Source: Apostichopus japonicus (taxonomy: Eukaryota > Echinodermata > Holothuroidea > Aspidochirotida > Stichopodidae). Taken from it: a stretch of DNA of 64,000 bases. Where the stretch lies: positions 9,751,501 to 9,815,500 of the forward strand of contig NC_092576.1 in the NCBI RefSeq assembly GCF_037975245.1, written 5' to 3'. Below are positions 50,176 to 63,287 of this stretch, piece by piece. The notes below the pieces were generated by a model that saw only the letters and a program-made list of their open reading frames with translations, made no database searches and was not told the origin of the DNA. The position numbers were made by a program, and so were the translations under genes. How positions within the stretch are numbered: the stretch's first letter is position 1; each line of letters opens with the position of its first letter.

Positions 50176-53100
50176 CATATATATATATAGCATATATATA
50201 TATAGGCAATGTTCTGCGTAGCACTAAGAATTCTAGTAGAAAAATAGTAAAGTTTGCTAGTGCTAATGATAAAGAAAAGAAACACGACGTTTCGGGTATA
50301 AACCCTTTAACAAAGTGAGCAAAAAGACTACTAAAACTGTAAACAGCGAACGAAGAAAGATAAAATGGTTCAATGCACACACATGAAAGAAGCGAAAGTA
50401 GCAGGGTAAAAGGACTTCGCCAGACCCATTCACCAATCTCCAAAAGAAAAGATCGAACTGGATACCCGCTCCTGGTGCAAATAAAGTTTTGGACCAAGTC
50501 ATTGATTCTATCAATCATGATGTCGAGAGACTTCTTCCTCGAAAGCTACACTCCTCTAACAACATCACTCAACTTTTGAGAGCAAAACGAATCTGCTCCA
50601 AGGAAGCTGACTTCGACAACGCAGCTTCTATGTTCAATGGTTTCTTCCGATCTCGGGGATACCCTCCCTCAGTTATAACCACCGCCAATCAACGCATTAA
50701 CCTCATCAGCCGAGAATCGACTCTGGAACCCACCAACGACGTCACTAACACCGACCGCATTCCCCTCACACTTCCTTTCCATCCCTTATCTCAACACATT
50801 CGCCACACCGTATACAGGAACTTCAAAACTCTCACACGTGACCCCACCACCAAGGAAGTTTTCACGGAGATGCCTATTACAGCTTACAAGCGACTGAACA
50901 ACCTGGCGGATCATTTGGTGAGGGCATCGCATCCTCAGCCCATCCCTGTCGACACTCCCGGCACCTACCCTTGTAACCGTAGTAGATGTAATACCTGCAA
51001 ATATGTCACCTCAAATACTATGCTTCGTATCACTGCCCCTAAAAACTCTTTTATAATCAAACATCACTTTTCTTGTATTTCCACTAATGTAATCTATATT
51101 ATCATATGTAAACGTTGTAATTTACTTTACATAGGTGAAACCAAGCGAAGACTGGTAGATCGTATTACCGAACACTTACGCGCCATCAAATCCAAGTTTC
51201 CTGGTTACCATGTTGCCTCTCACTTCAATCCCCCCCCCCCCTGTAAGATCACTGACTTTTCAGTTACGTGTGCTCTGTCCCCCAGAGGCAATGATATCGA
51301 TCGTCTTAAATCCGAAAATAGACTAATTTTCGGACTTGGCACCTTATCCCCTTATGGTTTAAACTCTAAATTCGATTTGTTGTAAGTCCTTTTACCCTGC
51401 TACTTTTCGCTTCTTTCTTTGTTGTGATAACCACAATCAAGTTCAAACAGTTAAGTTTATTTGTTCAAATATATAGTGGAGCTGTTAAATGCACACAGTC
51501 TTAAATAATTCGGGTTTGTTATCTTGAAATTTGTATTCTTGGAAAAATGTCGTCTCTATTTTACTTCAGAAATTATTTACGTCGGTAAGTGACTTTAGTT
51601 GAAGTCATCAACTATAAAGAGCATGTGGATCACACTCTTATACTTTCATACAATATGAATTCCCTGCGTGAGAATGTGAAAAAAAGGACGATTCCATGGA
51701 GGAATAATTGTTTTAGTGGTTTTGTTAAGGGCGGATCCCATCAATTTTAACACGAATATAGAGTGACAAATAGTCACTGCAGGTTTTAGAGTTAACTTCA
51801 CCCGGAATCACTCTTCGTATCGAGTGACTTTTCGTTCCTTTAAAAGAGTGTTCATCCTAGGTTTTCTCAAAGAGTAAAATTTTCAATTTTTTTCGTGTGG
51901 AACTTGTGTGCATTCACTCTAAGATTATTTCGCTCTAAAATATCTCTCTCTAAAAAAATAGAAAGAAAATGGAAATGATATATACCTTCGGTGCCATGAG
52001 CATTTATGTAAATCAGATCTAAAAAGAAAGGGTAAGTCCCTACAGGATACTGGGGAAGAATGCTTGTATTCATACAAACAGTTCCCCAAAAAGGGTGAAA
52101 CTATACAAATAAGGGTTAAAAAGAATGAATAGAAGAGTGGCCTCATAATATGTTCACACGAATACTTACCGGTATATCACAATATGTTTCTCGGTTCACC
52201 GCAGTAATGTTTGTTGTCGGCAATACTCACCCAGTATTACTCACACTCGTTATACACGTAGGCTCTTAAAATATCAACAAAGGTGAATATGAACGGTAAA
52301 ATAAATATTTATTTGTTGTCCATTGTCTGATGTATAACACAAAGTGTGTTTACAATACATCCCACATATATAGCATAGAAATGGGTATGAGAGTTATACA
52401 TTATCATGCCACAATATTGTACATAATTAAACATATAAGTGTGATATATTTGATGTATTATATGAAATAATATTTAATATTGTTAAATATGTAATAGCTA
52501 CTACATGTAGACTGAAACTATCTCTAGGGGTTGGGAGGGCGGGGGGGGGGGGGGTCGCTGTAGTAGGAGGTGGCGTGCATCCGCAGGTATATCAGTTAAT
52601 TCGATCGCAGCTTTAACAAGGCATCACAGAAATCGGTTACAACTTTCATTTTATTGTAAACGTTATAAGATAATAGTTTTGGGGACATCTGTAACAATGA
52701 CGTCATCGTTAATAACCGTCCAATTCGAGCTGTTTTAAAAAATCTTATGTTCAAAACATTTCTGCATATTTTCTCTCAAAACGAAACGTATAAAACAGCG
52801 CTGATTTTCCTTTACCGAAAGTCGTACACACACGTACACGCCCATACTAAACTATTAACGGTAGAATATCGGCAGCTATAAGACCTAATTTAACACTGGT
52901 TTGAGAAAAACGGTTTGAAACATTGAAACCGTGAATTCACGTCGACATTTTTCGGTCAAATAACAACTACTCTACTTGCAAAGATTTCTTCTTTGTCGGG
53001 GTGATTCGTTTCCTGCAGTTATACTTATTTTTCATTAATTAGGTATATATATATACGTCAATCGCTCTTCACCGTCTAGTGCACACCGCAAGTGCTCGAT

Positions 53101-56100
53101 CTGTGGCTCCTATTTCACGCTATAAACACATGCATTCTTATATCAATTCTCTAACAACCTTCATGGTTAACTAGACACATTATATAGGCCCTTAAATCAC
53201 CAGACGTGAATATAACCCACACAATTTTGGATATCACCTTTACAATGAATATGCGAATTGCCCCTATGTGTCCCTATGTGTGGTAAATGATGCAAGACGG
53301 TAATAAAGGTTTATTGTGTATTCACACAAAGGTTTAAATAAATGGGTGTTGAGTCATTGTAGCCACCGTTACAATTTAATCCTACTTAAGTGCGTTGATC
53401 TGCCTTTTCACAACTGATAGCGTATGTTAAATTTACGGTACTATATAACGTTCATATTTCATAACGTTCTGTTATTTTACAGAACGGGCAATGAACGTTA
53501 ACTTACGATGAATGCACTTGCTAAATAACGTTTCCCTTTTTTCAGCCCTAAGAAACTGTTATATTGTGCAAACGGCGTGCCACAGTAATATTACGTCACA
53601 TTTTCACCTTTAATAGTTAATACACGGGTTTATTTTGACAGTGCACTTACACAACATGAGCCAACACTGTAAACTGGATAGCCACCATGTAATTTTTTTT
53701 TTCATTTTTCTTTTCAAATTTTATTTCTCCTTTTGATTTATTATTATTATTATTATTATTTTTCGCATTTCTAGTGCGCGGACTCAGTGACAGAACACGT
53801 TTTCCAAACACTCGGAGTATCGTCGCAGTATGGGTTAACGGAGGAGAACTTCAGCAACGCGTCGGTGATATTATTTTACTTGTTTTCCTTGGAGAACATC
53901 GGGGACACTTGTAACAGTACCAAATGGCAGAGTTCTCTCGAAAATTACACCGCGGTAATCCTAAACACAGACGGAAGCCCAGATGCTCTCACGGAAGAAG
54001 ACCTAGAAGCGATATTCGATGAGTTTGGTCACAGTTACCATTCGGAAACCAACGCAAAGGTATACCTTTAAACGCTAACTTTATAGCATCAGGTCTGTTT
54101 CACTTTAAAAGAGGTCTGAAGGAAAGCCTTCTGTAAAATCTCTAGGACTATACAGCTCACCAAGAACGAAGAAATTATTAACTATCAACGAATCAGATTA
54201 ACGTTTTGTCAAATTAAGATGATTTCTGATCAGGTTCAGGCCAGCCTAAAAGTGTTCATGCAGGCATTCCCTATTTTTGACAACATTGACAATTATTCAC
54301 TTGAATCTGTGCAAGTACCCCCCCCCGATACCAGTCAAAGAGAGAAAGAGAGAAGCTATGTTTTAATTCAGTTGACAGTACCTGATCAACTGAAATTTAA
54401 ATCATCGAGTAACGTCACACATTCAAATGGCGGCCATTTTTGTCTTCTACACGTATACTTTTCTTATCTATTTTTGAATAGTGTTTCAACGTGGAGACAA
54501 TATTCGAAGCGGAAGTTGCTGATCACGAGGCTGGAGCTACGGGAGAGGAATTGCTCCATATTTCTCCACTAATGATCTCCTATCTACTACAAGGATATTG
54601 TATTGGTGAAGCATCTGAGACGGATCCTCAAGAATTCCTTGAAAATATTTTCGAAAAATATGGTCACGACGGTACCATACCAGAAGAAGGTATTGATTGG
54701 AAACCTCCCCCCCCCCCCCAAAATATATCTTGCAACAAAACCGGTGATACATTATTGTTAATCGTAAATTCATATTCCCAATGTAATGTAGGGTTAATAG
54801 CTATAAATACAGTATACTGTGTTTCTTTGGTGTTGGAGTTACTATGGGGTTGGCCTATAGGTCCAAGATGTCGTAGTTGATAGCCGCAGATGGCCGCGTG
54901 CATGGACCACGAGAATGTTATAATGATGCAATTCGCATGTACGGTCTTGTTCACTGTGTTGTGTGATGTTATCAACACTGGACATCACTTGTTTAGAAAG
55001 GACAGGATAAATTTAAGTTTACTTCGTTAAGTGATAAAGAAGAATTTATTTTACAAAAGCCTTTGGTTTTATAGGTTAAGTATTCCTCTACCATAGAATG
55101 AGGACTGTACGTTTGAGCGAAGAGAACTTTGCTAGCAGAACGTTTCACTTCGGATCAAGGATCACAGGCTTTACTTATACATTTGTTTACAATACATGGT
55201 ATAGTAGGATAGTGTTTATATCCTTACCGTTGGCTTAAAACATCCAGATAATAGTCAGAAAATATACAAATAATCTGAATAATTTACAACATATTTTTTT
55301 TTTCACTCTGGTTTTTACTCTCATCAAGATTTTGAAGCAATGCTGACGTCACTTTCAATTGGCGGTGCTGTCGAAGATAGCCACGGACACGAAGAAGATG
55401 CACATAACCATGCAAAACGAAGCCTGAAGTCTCATCGAAATATAGACAGCATCACCAAAAGGGAAGTGGTTGATGATCATGGGCATGGATCATCCAATGG
55501 GTCAAAGGTCATGGACGTATCGAGCACGGTAAGAGGGTGTATTTGAAGGGGGAAAAAAGTGTCCCTTTAATTTGGCGTCGTGATGACTTTTGAAGACTTA
55601 ATTTTTTAAATCTTTAACCTGTCATATTTTCAATTTTTCCCCTCATATATTCCTTTTTTTTCCATTTTCTTTTATTTTGTTGCATTTCAACATATAATGC
55701 ATATTCCGGTATTGCTCATACTGGCACGTTTTTATTAGTCAGCTGCCATTGAATTTTACTAGTCCGTATAAATGACGCTGCATTTAAGTCTGGTAATCTG
55801 TAGACAAGTATTAGTATATAGCGACAGCCAATATGCATGTCAAAATCGATTAATCGATATGTATCGTCATATTCACACACAGTGCTTTACCGGAGAGGAC
55901 TTACTCACAATACACGGAGTCGACCACGAGATCGGAATTACGGAAGAACAGTTTGTCCATCTATGTCCTTCGTTGCTGCAACAGATACTCAGCGAATCGT
56001 GCAATGAAGCCCACGAGGACGAACCCAAGGAAATATCACCGTTAGGTATGGAAACCGTTCAAGGGTCTATTATAAAAAAAAATAAAGCTGAAAAAGAAGG

Positions 56101-59100
56101 ATAAATTAAATCAAATCAAATCAAATATACATGAACAATTCTTGTGTCTTACATTTGGGCTCAATTCGTTGTTTCCTTTCATGACGTAATTGCTATTTTT
56201 GGAAATATGACATCACACCGTATAAATAAACGATCCATGTAAGCATCATATATGGTCCCGTTTGTATACGTGCCATGCCGTCAGTATGATTACTGAAAGT
56301 TCGTGTGTGCCATCAACTGTCGATGCATTCTGTTCCTTGATTCACGAATATGGCAAGCCATGTGGGACAAACACAGCATAATATATCCGCGTATTAATTG
56401 GAATTTATACTCGTATTAATTAGAATATATACGCGTATATATTATTAGCCAATCATATGGCTCAAATATATCCGCGTATTAATTCGAATATATACACGTA
56501 TTAATTCGAATATATACACGTATTAAATAAAATACATATGGGGATTAAATCCAATATATGCACGGATTAATTAGAATATACACGAAAAAACATTTCCGCT
56601 CTTGCTGTGTACATATACCAACGATAAATGTTTTGGCGGGCTCGCGAGATCGCTTCAAAAAGCGAAACTTTACACATGTAGGCTACAACACATGTATATT
56701 CGAATTAATACGCGTATATATTCGAATTAATACGCGGATATATTATGCAGTGTTTGTCCCACATGGCTTGCCATACACGAAAAGTAGTGATGTCTCATCC
56801 GATACTCATAGCTAACTAAAGATACTACAAACTACTGGTGCCACCTGCAACACATGTTACCGTGTGACGAACACAAAGTGTAGTAATTACTGATGCACGG
56901 TTGTGGGACGTGAACAGTATAGTTGCTGTACCAGCTATGAGTATCGGCTTTGATGCCACAATAAGTTACCGAAACGACATACAGACCTAAAACATATCCC
57001 CAAAGGTATAAAGGAATCAAAGATGAAGTAGACTTGATAATATTATAGTGTGGTGAGGTATTAGTTAACATGACAGTAGCACGTGAGTAGAAATATTCAA
57101 AGCACTGGCATCGAGAAAGAGTTAAAACATTGGCTACTCATGCCGATGGAATTGGGAATTCTCAGGATCTGCTGTATTATTAGGTAATGTGTAAAAGTAA
57201 GTTGGCCTGACGTTTTGATCCTAGCCGGATCTTCTTCAAAGGCTAAATGACAAGTAACAGTAACAGAAGGGACATCCTTTGTCTACTAATCCCTTGTTAC
57301 ATCCCTTGTCTACTAACTCCCTTACATCTATCTCTTTGTGTTCACCATGCTCATTAACCTGTCTGTATTCTGTGTGTGTTTTTGTCCCTTCTGTTACTTT
57401 TACTTGTCATTTAGCCTTTGAAGAAGATCCTGCTAGGATCGAAACGTCAGGCCAACTTACTTTTACTCACTCTCTTACACAGGCTCTCCAGTGGATAAGC
57501 AGTTTGCTAACAGTTTTATTTTATTTCTATTATTAGGTAGTAGACAAGCAAGATGAAACGAGATATAAAGCATAATGTTTGTGTTGGTGTTATTTCTGAA
57601 ATCCTTCTTTTTTTCAACCGGTAAAGTTATTTGTCGATATTTTGTTCGTTCTCTTTTAGTATGGCTTTACGGTAGTGTTGCTGTCTTCATCATCAGTCTT
57701 GGAGCTGTTCTCGGTGGTCTGTTACTACCGTGTCTCCCGGCCAGATTCTTTGAAAAGTTCATACACAGTCTTATTGCCCTGGCTATCGCTATACTGGCTG
57801 GTGACGCGCTCATCCACCTTTTACCACTGGTGAGTGACTTGTTAATGTTTTGTGGGTAGCGATGAGTTTGTTTCTTGCCTTACAAAGACGTTTGAGAGAG
57901 AGGGGTGGAGGGTGGGGGGGGTGGAGACAGAGAGGTGGATATAGGTGGAGGGAAGAGATATTTAAAAAAAAAAAATTACAGAGTGTAGGTAATTCTTTAG
58001 AAGTTAGTCTAACGTTTCTAGTCTATAGCGGAATCTTCTTCAGAAACACTGAGAGAAAATTAAGTAATTTAAATGGACAAATGGTTACTTGGAACAGTGA
58101 ATAATAAATAAAACTAGAACAATAGGCCACGGGGAGAAGGAAGTGGGCAAAACGTGGGCTGAGAACACAACCCTTTCATTGTACCAAACTTTTCTTGAAT
58201 GTACTATTTATGAGAAGACGATTTATAAGTTAAATGCAAATCATATTTGACGACTTTCTCTACAGGTTTTACGCAGAAATTCCCATGATATTGAAACACC
58301 TTCTTCAAATCTCAACGTACCATGAATTAGCAGAATCAGTGGCGTAGGAGGGTTCTTTTGAGTGGGGGGGGGGGGGCTGAAGACTGATGGCCGGCCTGGG
58401 GGAGGGGTCTAAGGGTTGGAATTTTTTTGCATTTCCAGGTGGCCTCAGATGCAATTTGGTGCAATATAGCACACTTCAACACCCAATCCATTTTGTAAAT
58501 AATTTTGCATTTTCACCTGGCATTATAGATGCAATTTGGTGCTCCAAATGAGATTTTTTTCTCATTTGGAAATGAAAAAGGCGTTTTCTGACTCGTGGAG
58601 CGGGGGGCGGGGGGCGGAATGATACTTCCGCCCCCATATTTTTCACTGGGGGGGGGGGGCTGGCGCCCCCCAGCCCCCCGGTTCCTACGCCCTTGAGCAG
58701 AATGTAGGAATTGCTTTATGCCATCTCTTGACAGATCAAATACAAGTCTTTCTTTTGCTTCTTGCCCTCAGGCTATAGGAATTCATGGACATGAAAGCGG
58801 TAGTCACGTGGTGCATTCCCCTCTTGATGAAGAACTGGCATTCGCCTGGAAGAGTCTTGCTACCCTCTCTGCCATCTATGCCTTTTACCTCCTAGAAACG
58901 ATTATGGGATGGTGGTCTGTAAGTATATGGTTGAAAGGGGTATGGGTATATCATAGGGCTGAAAATTTGATTGATTATTACAATATAAATTGCTAACGAA
59001 ACTCTATGGAGTTTACAGAGTACTGAGACAGCTGTAGTTAAAAGATTCACAATTTTGTCAAGAGTAAATTAACGAGAAGATAAAAGAAAGAGAAGGTACT

Positions 59101-62100
59101 GGAATGCATCCGACAAGATGACGCCACAGACCACCTAATATGAATGCTTTTATTCCTCTCTTATCTGTCTCCTATGCCTATGCACTCTAGTCTATAGTCT
59201 ACCTTTAGTTTATAACAATCTTGCACTACGCCCCCATTTTTGCAGTGCGCTTCGCCACGGTGACATGTTATACGACCTACTGTTGAGCCCCACTACCTGC
59301 AATAATGTAAGGTTTAGTTAGTCAAAAATGCTGCCACTTTTCCAACATCATAACTTGAAAAATACACAAGTATATATATTAATATATTTAAAAGGCAATA
59401 TAACATTTTTTCAGCATCCTTTAAATTTTAACAGCGAAAAGTTGTTGTTATTTCATCAAATTAGATTAATTTGAAAGATCTGCAATCTATGGAACTTGTC
59501 TATATCAGGAAAAATAATTGCTGTATATATGACAATTATCAGAGTGTAACTTATTAGTCTAAACAAAACAATATTTTTATTAAAGTGTTCATTTATACAT
59601 TCAGCCCATTTTTTAATTTTGTTTAACCCTTTTTAGGATCAGGAACATGCTCATCCAGGAGATATGCATATGACCAACGCAGACGACATAGGGAGTAGAA
59701 AATCAACGTCTCAGAAAGAATTGGTAAGACTTCATTTTGCTGGTTAATGATTCAGAATATACTCATGTACAAAGTATTATTTTTTACATATTCTGTTTTT
59801 TCCCTCTAAATGTGGAACTGTCATATCAAGGAACGCCTTAGTAACCAAATTGCAATCATAAAATTATCATTTTATCGGATATTTGACATGTTATGCATTT
59901 GTTATGTAGTACACCCATTTCGTTTCTAGCCGTTATGCAACACTACATTACTTCGCTTGGTTTATCCCACGCATGACGTCAACATCGAGGTCTATGATTG
60001 TACATTTAAGAATAAAGTTAGGCTAGGTAATACTAACAGTATAGGGCCGGCTATAGCCTAACGTTAGTTATACCTTCCGTAGAGTACTATCGCCTGCAGT
60101 AATGGGGGTATTAGGCTACCTGTTGAATAACTATTTAAATTCAGCCAACTGCTACTTCATTCTGTATAATTATTTCTAATGTCATGGTGATGGGGAATAT
60201 CATCATCACTGTACTACCACTAAACGTTAATAACATGGTAGTCTGCGCGAATACGTGTGCATTGACGATACTACTAGCCTACTAGTAGTTTGGCACGTAC
60301 CTGGTAATGGTATAGTAGCAGGCTAGGCTCACGTTGTAGATTTGACGAGTATTTTAGTACGTACCTGGTAATGGTTTAGTAGCAGGCTAGGCTCACGTTA
60401 TGGATTTGACGTTATGCATGGGATTCCGGGCTTACATGGTGTGCCGTTAACTTAGCTAGCCGTGCAACTTACTGTGGTATTCTTCTATTCCACAGACAAA
60501 GCACACTGACTCAGAAAGTGTTGATTTCTCATCAGAAAGCGGAGGCTGTCTTACCAGTAAGTTTACATATTATCAGTCGATCGATCGATCGATCAGATCG
60601 ATACTAGTTACGTAATACTTCCATGCTCCCATCGTATAAATCATTCTCGGTAGGATGTATTAAGGAATTTGATATTTATTTTCCTTTGATAACCTAGAGG
60701 CAAATGCCATGTTTAAAGTAGTTTTCAATTGTATACCATGAAACAGGGGAGTAAAGTATTCTAGAATCCAGTGGCGTAGGAAGGTACTTTTGAGTGGGGG
60801 GCTGAAGACTGATGGCCGGCCTGGGGGAGGGGTCTAAGGGGAGGGGGTGCATTTCCAGGTAGCCTCAGATGCAATTTGGTGCAATATAGCACACTTCAAC
60901 ACCCACTCCATTTTGTAAACTTAATTTTGTATTTTCACCAGGCCTTAGATGCAATTTGGTGCTCCAAATGAGATTTTTTTTCTCATTTGGAAACGAAAAA
61001 GGGGTTTTCTGACTTGCGAAGCGGGGGGGCGCACATTTTTCACTGGGGGGGCTGGCGCCCCCCAGCCCCCCGGTTCCTACGCCCTTGCTAGAATCCATAC
61101 TTCCCAGTTCCCCGCGCGCAGCGGCTGTAGCCTGAGATTCACGTCAGTCCTATAATACGACGTCATGACTTTGTAGATTGGAATCGTAGGGAGCTGTGTC
61201 ATATGCAAACCGAATGACATTTATGACTTCCACAAGAGTAATGGGTTTCACCCCTTCAATATATATTTACACTTCTTTACTTTCAAACCAGCGTCATGTA
61301 AGTTGTTCAAAGTTCAAGTGGTGGTTGTCATGCAATGCTTGAACGTGTCTTAAGTGGTTTAGACTACCAGTGAAGATAAAAACCTCCCTCAACCAACACT
61401 CTATAATTTGACGGTCGATTTCTGTACGTTACTTTAACCATGCGTTAAGCAAACTTGTCTAGACTATTGTAAAATCCATGAGATAAGGCAGTACCCACTT
61501 GGAAAAATCACCCACTGAACCGTACAAATTCCTCCCACATGCACACCTGTGAGGTGTTGTTGGGTCCGGGGTGGGGGGTGGGATGGGAGGGGGAGGTTGG
61601 GACAGAAACATCCAAACATCCATGATGAAGAAGTGGGTTTCTTGTATAATAAAACAGTGTATACTCTGTAGGTGGTTTTAATTATTCTTTTGATAAAAAC
61701 ATAGTAAGCTCCTTTAGGTGGCTGTAGTCCAAGTCATTGCCACTAAGGAAATGCATTTGGTCATTCGAATAAAGAACTTTAGAGTATCATATGGTATTAT
61801 ATGGGGATATCATATTGGGGTATCATATAGGTATCATATCATATCTTATGAGTATCATATGGGAGTATCATACGGGAGTATCATATTGGGATGGCCAATG
61901 CGTTGTCTTTCCTTTTCATTCTCTCTTACAAACGTTTGGTTTATGTATGAATATTCATTTAACGAAACCAACACGGTAACAGTTGGGATACCTACAATAT
62001 CCCAATTTGGAATCCAATGGCATCAAAGAACCAAGTCAGCCCTGTTCACAAAGGGTATCACCCAGTCTCCTTTTAGATGTATGTGTTTTACATTTGGTAC

Positions 62101-63114
62101 ATTCCCAAAACGAGAACACCTGCTTGAATCCGACCTAACTCATGATTGCTACCAGGGAATTGGTATTAGTGTAGTCATTTCAATGCAGTCCGGTATTGTT
62201 AATTTTTAAGATGGATTGATTTGATTTTTTTTTATCTTTTCTCAGAGTACGGTGCTTTGCCAGTCATGGTTATCATTGGAGACGGTCTCCATAACTTTGG
62301 TGATGGCCTGGCCATAGGAGCAGCATTTACTGCTAGTGTAGGAGCAGGGATCTCCACTTCCGTAGCTGTACTTTGCCATGAAATACCCCATGAATTGGGT
62401 AAGTGAACATTCCTTTATAATCCTATAACCATCGTCTGCATGTTAGAAATATGTATCGTTTTCGCTATTAATTTCGTCCTTTTTAAATGAAATAATCTAT
62501 TGGAGAGAATATTCCAGTGTACAACACTTACAAAGACATTTATATGAATTTTCATGTTTTGTTTTTTTACTTCTAGGTGACCTTGCCATCTTGATTAAAA
62601 GTGGTCTGAAATTGAAGACTGCCCTCTGCCTAAACTTTATGTCTGCATTGACATCATTCGCTGGGCTTTACCTGGGTATAGCTTTAGCAACCACGGAGAT
62701 AGCTAGGCAATGGATCTTTGCAGTAACAGCTGGGATGTTTCTGTACGTGGCTCTAGCTGATATGGTAAGTACAGTAGGAGTAGGAGACTATCAAATAGTG
62801 ACGAGAGTGTCAGTGGTTGTGTCGGGGATATTTACTACAAGTACTGTGTTGGTTTTGCACATGCAAAACAGTGTGACTCCATGAATACATTGAACATTTG
62901 AACGCTTTTTTTTTATTTCAATGTTTAGTTCTTCGACTTTGGCAGAAAACAAATTCAAGAAAAATCGAAAATAAACTTTATTATTATTTTTATTGTTGTT
63001 GTTATTATCATTATCATAATTATTATTGTTATTATTATTATTATTGTTATTGTTTATATTATAATTATTGTTATTATAAGCATCATTTTTGTGTACTTAT
63101 TATTATGATTGTTG

Positions 63115-63153
<39 letters not shown>

Positions 63154-63253
63154 TATATAGGCCTATTATAATAATCATAATAATAAATACACAAAAATGA
63201 TGCTAATAAGAACAATAATTATAATATAAACAATTTATATAGTTTATATTATG

Positions 63254-63287
<34 letters not shown>

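Noticed and set aside
61718-62209. 163-codon plus-strand open frame
   Set aside because: It runs through a GTATCATAT minisatellite inside ZIP intron 9 and has no domain or splice support.
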